A stretch of 10,825 bases of DNA from Spirochaetaceae bacterium (GTDB lineage: Bacteria > Spirochaetota > Spirochaetia > Treponematales > Breznakiellaceae): assembly GCA_031284295.1 (NCBI GenBank), contig JAITAE010000021.1:1-10825 (forward strand), read 5' to 3'. Every line of letters begins with the position of its first letter. Positions within the stretch are counted from its first letter, which is position 1. Shown piece after piece: positions 1-6,337 of the stretch. A model generated the notes under the pieces. It was not told the origin of the DNA, searched no databases, and saw only the letters and a program-made list of their open reading frames with translations. Position numbers and translations under genes: made by a program.

Positions 1-133
1 CCCGCGTCCCCTTGTCTGTGATGACAAAGTCTATATTGTCGATATTCGGCTCATAGCCGAATGTGGAGAAATAATCATCATGGACAAGCCCTTTTAAGGT
101 TTCTTCTTTCTGTATACCGCCGTATACCGGCAT
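1..133 (-). CDS. Partial gene: N terminus of a probable type II restriction-modification enzyme
   Basis: Only the first 44 codons lie in the window; the gene runs off the left edge. The start ATG at 133 is preceded by a strong ribosome site (GGAGGG at 139-144, five bases from the ATG). The peptide begins MPVYGGIQKEETL and contains YEPNIDNIDFVITD near residues 27-40. From memory, this pattern resembles the N-terminal nuclease part of large fused restriction-methyltransferase proteins (type IIG-like), where a conserved Asp/Glu-rich nuclease core follows shortly after; that part is outside the window. The start and reading frame are well supported. The family call is an inference from a short stretch, and a conserved protein of other function is possible. 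It is transcribed divergently from malQ. Confidence 0.5.
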   Translation of the reverse strand, partial: MPVYGGIQKEETLKGLVHDDYFSTFGYEPNIDNIDFVITDKGTR

Positions 134-170
134 ATTTTCCCTCCAAGAAATGATTTTTACTGTTTTCTTC

Positions 171-242
171 TATAGTATAGCAGTATAGCAGGCGATGATA
201 ATTTTCAAGCATTTGTTCTATAACTTTACGAAATTTTACGAA
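171..242. promoter_or_regulatory. Putative control region of the divergent restriction-type gene: tandem repeats and weak promoter
   Basis: Two exact copies of TTTACGAA lie at 225-232 and 235-242, exactly 10 bp apart, so they would sit on the same face of the helix. On the minus strand there is a TTGAAA (203-208) followed by TATACT copies at 182-187 and 174-179; the spacing of 15 bp to the first is short for a sigma-70 promoter. The A/T-rich block 171-190 is itself a short tandem repeat of TATAGCA-like units. Together these could be an operator plus promoter for the gene starting at 133. The repeats are seen directly; the regulatory role is inference. Confidence 0.3.
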
Positions 243-297
243 GCTGCGGGAAGGCATCTGCACCGGATATTTCAGTTGCCCTTGCGTTCTTCAAATC

Positions 298-372
298 CGC
301 CGCTATTTTTCATGGTTACGCAAGGCCGGGCAAAAAGCGGCGCATAACAAACAGGACGGCTCACTATGCGCC
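298..372 (+). other. Two mutually exclusive hairpins in the malQ upstream region
   Basis: CGCCGCT (298-304) pairs with AGCGGCG (336-342) and, after a bulged A, TTTT (306-309) pairs with AAAA (332-335). A second stem, GGCGCATA (339-346) with TATGCGCC (365-372), is perfect over 8 bp. The two stems share bases 339-342, so only one can form at a time. Nothing coding is visible between 134 and 524. If a transcript starts upstream of 298 this could act as a switch-like leader, but no good promoter is visible for it. Confidence 0.35.
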
Positions 373-443
373 AAACATTGTAAACGGCTGTACCTTTAAA
401 TGTAAAACTGCTGAAATGAGCATCCGCCTTGTCTAACATAGCC

Positions 444-467
444 TATAATACTTATTTTATATATAAT
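444..467 (+). promoter_or_regulatory. Candidate malQ -10 boxes
   Basis: Two perfect TATAAT hexamers are present at 444-449 and 462-467 in an A/T-rich tract 60-80 bases before the malQ start. Neither has a recognisable -35 hexamer at 16-18 bp, so the promoter call is weak. From the second box, transcription would begin near 474, just before the leader hairpin. Confidence 0.3.
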
Positions 468-478
468 GCTGTAGATGG

Positions 479-502
479 ATATGCCGTTTACCATCGGCAT
501 AT
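479..502 (+). promoter_or_regulatory. Hairpin in the malQ leader
   Basis: ATATGCCG (479-486) and CGGCATAT (495-502) form a perfect 8-bp stem with an 8-base loop. It ends about 10 bases before the GAGGAG ribosome site (513-518) of malQ. It is not followed by a T run, so it is not a typical terminator. It may stabilise the mRNA 5' end or affect ribosome access. Confidence 0.45.
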
Positions 503-524
503 AACAAAACGCGAGGAGAGATTT

Positions 525-2531
525 ATGGCGGATGCATTGACAAACAAGCGGCTTATCGGTGTGGTTGTTCCGGTGGGCGCTTTACGGGGAAAGGGGAGTA
601 TAGGGGTTGGGGAATTTCCTGACCTTGTTGAATTTGCCAAACTTTGCAAAAAAATGGATGTTGGCCTGATACAGATTCTTCCGGTAAATGACACGGGTTA
701 CGAAAGTTCGCCCTATGGCGCGTTGACGGCCTTTGGACTGAATCCAATATACCTGCGTATAGCGGATCTTGACGAAGCGGCAGGGTACAAAAAACGTCTG
801 GACGAAATAAGCGCCAAATTTAACCGCGAAGCGCGTTTCCCCTACTACAAATTGGCCAGGGCAAAGCTGGAACTTTTGCGCAATATTTTTAGGGACAACA
901 TAGAAAAAATTGACCGCGAGACCGCGCTCAGTGTGTGGCTGCAAAAGAATGAATGGGTAAAGGCCTATGCCGCCTTCCGCAGGCTGAAAGAGGCTAACAA
1001 CGAAAAAAGCTGGAAAGAATGGAAGGCGTTTCAGACCGTCAGCAGCAAGGATATAGAAGCGCTCTGGAACGACCCCAGGCACAAAACCGAAAATCTTTTC
1101 TGGGTTTGGCTTCAGTATAACCTTGACAGACAATTCGCCGCGGCGGCCGATACGATAGCTGAAATGGGGATAATCCTTAAAGGCGACCTGCCCATACTGA
1201 TGAATCTGGACAGCTGCGACGTTTGGGCGCACCCTGAATACTTCCATCAGAATTTCTCGGCGGGAGCGCCGCCTGATATGTACAGCCCGGATGGACAAAA
1301 CTGGGGATTCCCGATTTACAACTGGGCGGCTCAGGCAGAGGATAACTATGTCTGGTGGCGAGCGCGTATAAAAGCGGCTGCTAAATACTACAAGGCATTC
1401 AGAATAGATCATGTACTGGGGTTTTTTAGAATCTGGGCAACGAGCAGACATTACAAATCGGCGGTGATGGGCCGTTTTGTTCCGTTCGCCCCGATAAAAA
1501 AGGCTGAACTACAGGAATTGGGCTTTGACGACACCAGAATCAGCTGGATAACGCAGCCTCATATCCCCACGCACGAGGTTTGGGATGCGGTACAGCGGCA
1601 GGGCGGCGGTTCTGACGAAGATGTGAACCGGATTTTCCGTCTAGCGCTTGACCGCATAGGCGGCGAGGAACTTTGGCTTTTCAAAAGAACGGTAAGGTAT
1701 CAGGCGGATATAGAGGCGTTGGATATACATCCCGCCGGTAAAACATACCTGATCGGAGAACTGGGCAACCGGATATTCAAAGAGTACGACACGAATACCT
1801 ATTCCTTTATCTGGAATTACAAAAAGTCCAGGCAGTATGTCTCGCTTTCCGCCGCAGAACGTGATGAGCTGGAAAACTTTTTGTCAAAAAAGACAGAAAT
1901 TTCAGAAAAAAAATGGGAAAGCGGGGCAAAAAAACTCCTTTCAGTCTTGACGGAAGACTCTTCCATGATTGCCTGCGCGGAAGATTTGGGTGTGCAGACC
2001 GAATGTGTGCCTCGCGTACTCAAAAAGCTTAAAATACTTTCGTTAAAGGTTATCCGCTGGGAGCGCGATTGGAATGACGAATCCAAACCATACATTCCCT
2101 ACGGCAATTACCCGGAGCTCTCAGTTTGTACAACATCTGTTCACGACAGCACAACGTTGCGTGAATGGTGGAACGGCGAGGCTGATCAGGATGCGTTTTC
2201 CGCGTTCAACGGCTCGCCCTGCCTGCCCAAAAATTACAATCCGGGGACGGCGCGTACATTTATACGGCAGGCTGCGTCGGCAAGATCTCAATGGCGTATT
2301 TTCCCGCTTATCGACCTGTTGCACCTTACGCCGCGCTGGTACGCGGACGATCCCGCGTCGGAGCGTATAAACGTGCCGGGTACTTGCAATGAATTCAACT
2401 GGACCTGGAGACTGCCCGAATGTATTGAGGAAATAGCGGAAGACACAGAATTGATAAATGCGGTAAAGGAGCTGAACGCCATTGACGCGGCGCCGCCACA
2501 TCAAAAAAAATCCGCTCCGGCTAAAGGCTGA
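525..2531 (+). CDS. malQ: 4-alpha-glucanotransferase (amylomaltase, GH77), DPE2-like subtype
   Basis: This cytoplasmic enzyme moves alpha-1,4-glucan segments between maltodextrins and releases glucose, as part of maltodextrin or glycogen use. I chose the ATG at 525 (668 residues) because GAGGAG at 513-518 precedes it; the frame stays open back to a TTG at 429 but without a ribosome site. GH77 signatures are clear: an N-terminal GSIGVGEFPDLVEFA and QILPVNDTGYESSPYG block, the nucleophile Asp295 in FRIDHVLGFFR, the acid/base Glu486 in ACAEDLGVQ, and the third acid Asp541 in TSVHDSTTLREWW. The gap between Asp295 and Glu486 is about 190 residues, against roughly 50 in the compact Thermus-type enzymes. 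That insertion, with the SSPYGAL motif, suggests the plant DPE2/Bacteroidetes-like branch, but the N-terminal starch-binding domains of DPE2 are absent. It precedes two membrane-associated genes on the same strand. Confidence 0.93.
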   Translation: MADALTNKRLIGVVVPVGALRGKGSIGVGEFPDLVEFAKLCKKMDVGLIQILPVNDTGYESSPYGALTAFGLNPIYLRIADLDEAAGYKKRLDEISAKFNREARFPYYKLARAKLELLRNIFRDNIEKIDRETALSVWLQKNEWVKAYAAFRRLKEANNEKSWKEWKAFQTVSSKDIEALWNDPRHKTENLFWVWLQYNLDRQFAAAADTIAEMGIILKGDLPILMNLDSCDVWAHPEYFHQNFSAGAPPDMYSPDGQNWGFPIYNWAAQAEDNYVWWRARIKAAAKYYKAFRIDHVLGFFRIWATSRHYKSAVMGRFVPFAPIKKAELQELGFDDTRISWITQPHIPTHEVWDAVQRQGGGSDEDVNRIFRLALDRIGGEELWLFKRTVRYQADIEALDIHPAGKTYLIGELGNRIFKEYDTNTYSFIWNYKKSRQYVSLSAAERDELENFLSKKTEISEKKWESGAKKLLSVLTEDSSMIACAEDLGVQTECVPRVLKKLKILSLKVIRWERDWNDESKPYIPYGNYPELSVCTTSVHDSTTLREWWNGEADQDAFSAFNGSPCLPKNYNPGTARTFIRQAASARSQWRIFPLIDLLHLTPRWYADDPASERINVPGTCNEFNWTWRLPECIEEIAEDTELINAVKELNAIDAAPPHQKKSAPAKG

Positions 2532-2548
2532 ATATCTCCTAATTAAAG

Positions 2549-3169
2549 ATGGTTCTGTTTTGTTCTCTGTGGACATTTGTATTTTACCTGTTTTGGCTCT
2601 CAATAAGGCCGGAAAGCGGCGACTCAGGGCCAGTTTGGGCGATTCTGATCGGCAGCGCGGCGGCTGTCGGACGCTTCTTTGTCCCCACTTTTGTTGAGGC
2701 GCGCGGATTTGGGCTGTCCCGTTTTGTAAGCGCTTTTATAGACTATACGAGTTTTCCCGCGCTGTTTCCGCTGGTCGCCGCTTTGCTTATCTCCCATTTT
2801 TACCCGCGTAGCGGCATCACGGATTTTACCGGCTTTGTCCTGCTTGCCATGGCGCCGGTTTCCTTGGTGTATTGTTCCTCGTGCGGGCTGGGCCACGAGG
2901 CCCTGCGTCTTGTGCTGACGCCGCTTCTTTGGACGGCGCTTGCGGCGGCTTTTTACCCGTTTGTCCGGCTATTCAAGGGTGGGGTATTTCATAAAATAGC
3001 CGCCGTTTCCGGGATGACGGTATTTTCGCTGCTACCGCCGCTGGCCTGGTTCGATTTTTTCAGGCAGAACTACATTGAAGGGGCCGCGATTTTGACTGCG
3101 TCCTTTGCGCCGATGGCGGTACTGTGCATATTGTTTTGTGGAAAAAACGCCTGCGGGGAGGGGGCTTGA
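2549..3169 (+). CDS. Multi-pass inner-membrane protein of unknown function
   Basis: I do not recognise a family. The 206-residue protein is very hydrophobic, with about six or seven likely membrane segments (roughly residues 2-19, 28-46, 63-85, 94-110, 119-141, 152-170 and 178-197). It has few charged residues, mostly in short loops such as RPESGDSG (20-27) and YPRSGITD (85-92). A cysteine pair occurs at CSSCG (109-113). The ATG at 2549 follows the malQ stop by 17 bases and is the first possible start after an in-frame TAA at 2540; the ribosome site is weak. The end overlaps the next gene by four bases, so the two are probably co-transcribed and translationally coupled. Its place between malQ and the GerMN/flaA genes gives no clear function. 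Confidence 0.75.
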   Translation: MVLFCSLWTFVFYLFWLSIRPESGDSGPVWAILIGSAAAVGRFFVPTFVEARGFGLSRFVSAFIDYTSFPALFPLVAALLISHFYPRSGITDFTGFVLLAMAPVSLVYCSSCGLGHEALRLVLTPLLWTALAAAFYPFVRLFKGGVFHKIAAVSGMTVFSLLPPLAWFDFFRQNYIEGAAILTASFAPMAVLCILFCGKNACGEGA

Positions 3170-3702
3170 AGTTGCCTCAAATAATTTGTATAACGAAAGT
3201 GAAAGCTGGTATATCTGTACATGTCATGCGGCAAGCGGCACTTCGGGTACGGGCTTTTTTCAGTAAAAGGTTACGCGCCGTTTCCGTTAGCGGCGCCCTG
3301 CTTTTGTGCCTGGCGGCGTTGGCGGACTATTTTGTATCGGGCTTAGCGCGGCGTACCTTTGTGTTTCAGCTTATGGATACTGGACAAGATATCGTAGAAG
3401 AGCGTATGATTATACGCACGGGCTCGCGCGAGGCGGATATAAACCGTTATGTCGAGGAAATGATCTTGGGGCCGTTTTCGCTGGAAGCCGAGCCTTTTCT
3501 GGATCGCGGCGCAAAATTGGAATCCGTTTTGCTAAGGGATGCCGGTATTTTTCTTGATTTTTCGGAAGAAGCGACAATTCCTCCGCCGGTGGGAAGGATG
3601 GCGGACAAATTCAAGGTTTTGAGCGCGAATATACGGCTGAATTTCTGTTTTGTCAAAGATATTTGTATTTTTATTGCAGGACAGGAAACAGGGTTCTTTT
3701 AA
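3166..3702 (+). CDS. GerMN-domain membrane-anchored protein
   Basis: This 178-residue protein has a basic N terminus, one membrane segment (about residues 38-61, rich in Leu/Ala/Val) and an extracytoplasmic domain. Residues 64-175 resemble the GerMN domain: INRYVEEMILGPF, then KLESVLLRDAGIFLDFSEEA, then a Leu/Ile-rich end with KDICIFIAGQE. In other bacteria GerMN domains occur in spore and cell-envelope proteins; their biochemical role is poorly defined. I chose the TTG at 3166 because GGGGAGGGGG lies directly before it and it forms a TTGA overlap with the preceding stop codon. An ATG at 3226 is an alternative that still keeps the membrane segment. The frame is also open back to an ATG at 3124 inside the upstream gene, which is unlikely to be used. 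The position just before flaA suggests an envelope role, but flaA has its own promoter. Confidence 0.72.
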   Translation: MKLPQIICITKVKAGISVHVMRQAALRVRAFFSKRLRAVSVSGALLLCLAALADYFVSGLARRTFVFQLMDTGQDIVEERMIIRTGSREADINRYVEEMILGPFSLEAEPFLDRGAKLESVLLRDAGIFLDFSEEATIPPPVGRMADKFKVLSANIRLNFCFVKDICIFIAGQETGFF

Positions 3703-3780
3703 TTTGACGGTATGTTGCCGATAATTAACGCATATATCTTGCGGAGGCGGATGTTTGGTCGCGCTTTATTACAAAGGGCG

Positions 3781-3809
3781 TTGACATTTTTTATATTAAC
3801 TATTATAAT
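3781..3809 (+). promoter_or_regulatory. Consensus sigma-70 promoter of flaA
   Basis: TTGACA (3781-3786) and TATAAT (3804-3809) are both perfect hexamers separated by exactly 17 bp, the optimal arrangement. Transcription should start near 3816, giving a leader of about 62 bases. Such a promoter implies strong constitutive expression by the housekeeping factor, in keeping with FlaA being abundant and with spirochaete flaA genes being known to use sigma-70. Confidence 0.9.
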
Positions 3810-3823
3810 GAATTAGGCTTGTG

Positions 3824-3842
3824 GCTTACGCTTTGCGTAAGC
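3824..3842 (+). promoter_or_regulatory. Hairpin at the 5' end of the flaA mRNA
   Basis: GCTTACGC (3824-3831) and GCGTAAGC (3835-3842) form a perfect 8-bp stem closed by a three-base TTT loop. The stem would begin about 8 bases from the predicted transcript start, like known 5' stabilising hairpins of abundant outer-envelope mRNAs. It is followed by TTTATTAA, too weak for a terminator. The ribosome site lies further downstream and is left free. Confidence 0.6.
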
Positions 3843-3877
3843 TTTATTAAGGCAATAATATGGAAAGGAGCAATATA

Positions 3878-4909
3878 ATGAAGCGGTTATTTGTTTTTGT
3901 AGCTTTTGCTATGGCGGTTGTCGGTACTCTTTTTGCGGAAGAAAATGTTCTGATCGACTTTTCTAACCTTGTACCGGATATTCTTTTGGATCAAACTGGT
4001 GTATTACCACAGAACAAGCAAACCACGATGGATTTTTCCAACATTGCGGGCGCGAACTATACGGACGACCAGAGGGCGCTGATGAAGACCTCGCTGGCTA
4101 TCCCAAACTGGAAGGTTGAGTTGGCGCCTTCTTCGAAAACCATTGTAAATAGCGTGAACAGTTATACCAAAGTATCTGCATCTAAGCAGTTTACAAACGT
4201 TATGGGCGTCAGGATACACTTTCCTGTAGCGTTCTATAATTCGTGGGCGCTGATCAAACCGCCGTTTGACATTCCCGCCTATGAATTTTCGGAAGTCAGC
4301 GATCAGGGAGAAATCACGAAAAACGATGAAGCGCCATTTTCGTCGTCGTCCCGTTTTGAGAATGGCTACGGCGTTCTCAAAAATGTTGGAGCGGTAAAAT
4401 CACTGGCGGTGCAGGTGTATGGCATTGAAACCCCACATTCCGTTTCCGCGATTTTAATTGACGGTAACGGCAACAGCCAAACGGTATTTCTTGGGTATTT
4501 GAACTATGACGGTTGGGCAGAGCTTACATGGAACAATCCCCAGTACATAGATGAAGTACGTTCCCGTTCGCGTCGTATTTACCAGCTTTATCCCAGCTAT
4601 GCGCCATACATACGTTTTGGTGGTTTCCTTATTCAGCGCGATGGAGGCACTGAAGGGGGTGACTTTGTTGTATATTTCAAAGATGTCAAAGTTGTTTACG
4701 ATAAGGCCCAGCTCGAAACCGAAAAGGATATCGATGATGAATCCGAATGGAACATAATCAAAGAGCGGGAAGCGGAACGGCAGAAGCTTGAATTTACCAA
4801 TTTTGGAAAGGATCAGGTTTGGCGGTACCTCGAGGCCGAAAAGAAGGCGCCGGAGGCTTACTTCGACGATTCCATCCGGAATAATACGGCAGCCCAGCAG
4901 CAACCATAA
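3878..4909 (+). CDS. flaA: Flagellar filament outer-layer (sheath) protein FlaA
   Basis: FlaA forms the outer layer of the spirochaete periplasmic flagellum around the FlaB core and affects filament stiffness and shape. The start ATG at 3878 is set by AAAGGAG at 3864-3870; an in-frame ATG at 3860 lies upstream of that site and is discarded. The 343-residue precursor has a typical signal peptide, MKRLFVFVAFAMAVVGTLFA, with likely cleavage before EENVLIDFSN. Recognisable FlaA features are the mature N terminus with LIDFSNL, the central GVRIHFPVAFYNSWALIKPP and FENGYGVLKNVGAVKSLAV blocks, a beta-rich region ending DFVVYFKDVKVVYD, and a charged helical C terminus ending in a short Gln tract. Transcribed alone from a consensus promoter, it is followed by a structured intergenic region. 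Spirochaetes often carry several flaA copies; only one is seen here. Confidence 0.95.
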   Translation: MKRLFVFVAFAMAVVGTLFAEENVLIDFSNLVPDILLDQTGVLPQNKQTTMDFSNIAGANYTDDQRALMKTSLAIPNWKVELAPSSKTIVNSVNSYTKVSASKQFTNVMGVRIHFPVAFYNSWALIKPPFDIPAYEFSEVSDQGEITKNDEAPFSSSSRFENGYGVLKNVGAVKSLAVQVYGIETPHSVSAILIDGNGNSQTVFLGYLNYDGWAELTWNNPQYIDEVRSRSRRIYQLYPSYAPYIRFGGFLIQRDGGTEGGDFVVYFKDVKVVYDKAQLETEKDIDDESEWNIIKEREAERQKLEFTNFGKDQVWRYLEAEKKAPEAYFDDSIRNNTAAQQQP

Positions 4910-4924
4910 TATACGGTCCGACTT

Positions 4925-5018
4925 TAAGAGAGCCGTGCGCGAAATTGTTTGCGCGGAGCGCAATTGAGGAAATAGCATGACCCAATAAAGGGTCATGCTA
5001 CTTTCCGCCGGCTCTTAG
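4925..5018 (+). terminator. Branched hairpin structure after flaA, probable terminator or processing site
   Basis: A strong hairpin, TAGCATGACCC (4973-4983) with GGGTCATGCTA (4990-5000), has an 11-bp perfect stem and a six-base AATAAA loop. It is followed by CTTTCC, so the T run is poor. An outer stem encloses it: AGAGCCG (4929-4935) with CGGCTCT (5009-5015), and GCGC repeats (4937-4940, 4951-4954) can make a small second arm. The position just after the flaA stop fits termination or 3'-end protection of a highly expressed mRNA. The stems are seen directly; the role is inference. Confidence 0.6.
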
Positions 5019-5060
5019 ATAAAATGTCCTAAAGGAACATCCTTAAAGGCATTTTTGGCG

Positions 5061-5089
5061 TTGTAATCAGCAGTCAATAAGTATATACC
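5061..5089 (+). promoter_or_regulatory. Candidate promoter for the alarmone synthetase gene
   Basis: TTGTAA (5061-5066) is followed after 17 bp by TATACC (5084-5089). Each hexamer matches consensus at four positions. Transcription would start near 5096, leaving fewer than ten bases before the ATG at 5104. Confidence 0.35.
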
Positions 5090-5103
5090 GCGAACAAATC
5101 ATA

Positions 5104-6336
5104 ATGCGGCAGGTATTACCCGATAAAGGCGCCCTTCGAACACAGTACCAGAGTGATTTTCAGGCGCGTGGATTAATTGTAAACGATCTGGAAGTTTATA
5201 TTGAAAAACTTTTATCAGACCTTTCCTCCAACCTGACAATCAAGGGCAGGGTAAAAAGCTTTCAAAGTTTTTTCAAAAAATATTTGCGCTACCTTAATGA
5301 AACAGCAAATGGTGAACCCCCGATCATACCGGATCAGATCGGTATAAGGATTGTTTGCCCATTTATAGAAGACACTGTAAACGTCGAAACCTTGGTAAAA
5401 AATAACTTTAAAATCGTTGAAGTTGAGCGTAAAGGCTCGTCGTACTCATTTAAGGAATTCGGTTACGAATCGATACACTTTTTGGTAAGTCTGCCGGAGG
5501 AAATAGGCGGTAAATACACAAAGGCCTCTAACGTACCTTTTACTGGCGACATAGTAGAGATTCAAATCAGGACGATTCTACAGGACGCCTGGGCGGAAGT
5601 TGAGCATGAACTGGTCTACAAGGCGGAATTCCGTCCATACGACCACCCGATGAAGCGTAAATTGGCTGCGATAAATGCCAGCCTTTCCCTTGCCGATACA
5701 ATATTTCAGGAGATACGTACATACCAACGGCATTTTAACAAGCAGATTGTCCAGCGTAAAGAGTCTTTTTTCAAAAAGGTTGAAGATGCGGTCGATCTGT
5801 TTTTGTTTGAAGATTCCGGACGCCGGGAAACGCGGCATGAAGCACCGCTCGATACCCAAAACAGATCCATAGACGATTTACTTTTAAACGCCCTCTACGC
5901 CCATAACCGCGGTCTTTTTTCCGAAGCGGCGAGGTACTATTCATTCATACTGGCCCTTAACCCGGACAAAAACATCGTCTCGCTGATTTACAAGCACCGG
6001 GGCATGGCTTTTTTTGCGCAATCACTGTACGAGGAGGCAATAAAAGACTTTAGTATGTCTTTACACTTTGACGAAAAAGCGTATAAGTCCGCTTACTATT
6101 GCGGCGTAGTGCGCCTTGTATTGCAGCAATACGCGGCCGCCATTGATGACTTTACCATGTCTATGACGATAAACGGCTTTCAGCCCTACTGTTTTTACCG
6201 CCGGGCCGAAGCATATTACCATTTGGAAGACTACCCGCAGGCCCTGTCGGACTGTGAGGCGGCGCTTGCGCTGGACAACGAGCTTGAAGGCGCTTCCAAA
6301 TTAAAATATATGCTGCTGGATAAACTGAAGATGTAA
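5104..6336 (+). CDS. RelA/SpoT-domain (p)ppGpp synthetase fused to TPR repeats
   Basis: The first 200 of 410 residues form a RelA/SpoT synthetase domain, which transfers pyrophosphate from ATP to GDP or GTP. Key parts are present: the ATP-binding GRVKSFQSFFKK (48-59), Asp77 in PDQIGIRIV, the guanine-stacking Tyr121 with His125 in GYESIHFLV, and the catalytic EIQIRT (152-157) followed by DAWAEVEHELVYK. There is no HD hydrolase domain and no TGS/ACT region, so it belongs with the small alarmone synthetases rather than full-length Rel. Residues 255-395 hold about four TPR-like helical repeats (for example KHRGMAFFAQSLYEEAIKDF at 297-316), likely for protein binding. The ATG at 5104 is the only start after an in-frame TAA at 5044 and has no visible ribosome site. 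It stands alone and is convergent with the next gene. A nucleotide- or tRNA-modifying toxin of this fold is an alternative, but no antitoxin-like neighbour is seen. Confidence 0.88.
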   Translation: MRQVLPDKGALRTQYQSDFQARGLIVNDLEVYIEKLLSDLSSNLTIKGRVKSFQSFFKKYLRYLNETANGEPPIIPDQIGIRIVCPFIEDTVNVETLVKNNFKIVEVERKGSSYSFKEFGYESIHFLVSLPEEIGGKYTKASNVPFTGDIVEIQIRTILQDAWAEVEHELVYKAEFRPYDHPMKRKLAAINASLSLADTIFQEIRTYQRHFNKQIVQRKESFFKKVEDAVDLFLFEDSGRRETRHEAPLDTQNRSIDDLLLNALYAHNRGLFSEAARYYSFILALNPDKNIVSLIYKHRGMAFFAQSLYEEAIKDFSMSLHFDEKAYKSAYYCGVVRLVLQQYAAAIDDFTMSMTINGFQPYCFYRRAEAYYHLEDYPQALSDCEAALALDNELEGASKLKYMLLDKLKM

Positions 6337-6337
6337 C

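Noticed and set aside
78..263. Minus-strand frame of 61 codons spanning the upstream region of the left-hand gene
   Set aside because: It overlaps, in another frame, the gene starting at 133, which has a perfect ribosome site. It also spans the likely promoter and repeats of that gene, and its composition gives no family signal.
582..1451. Long minus-strand frame of 289 codons inside malQ
   Set aside because: It is antisense to a clearly conserved GH77 domain with intact catalytic motifs and has no own ribosome site or family match.
3751..3816. Tiny 21-codon hydrophobic ORF (MFGRALLQRALTFF...) upstream of flaA with GGAGG nearby
   Set aside because: The GGAGG is only three bases from the ATG and the ORF lies over the consensus flaA promoter, so any transcript from that promoter would not contain it. 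It could still be a leader peptide of a longer transcript, but nothing shows this.
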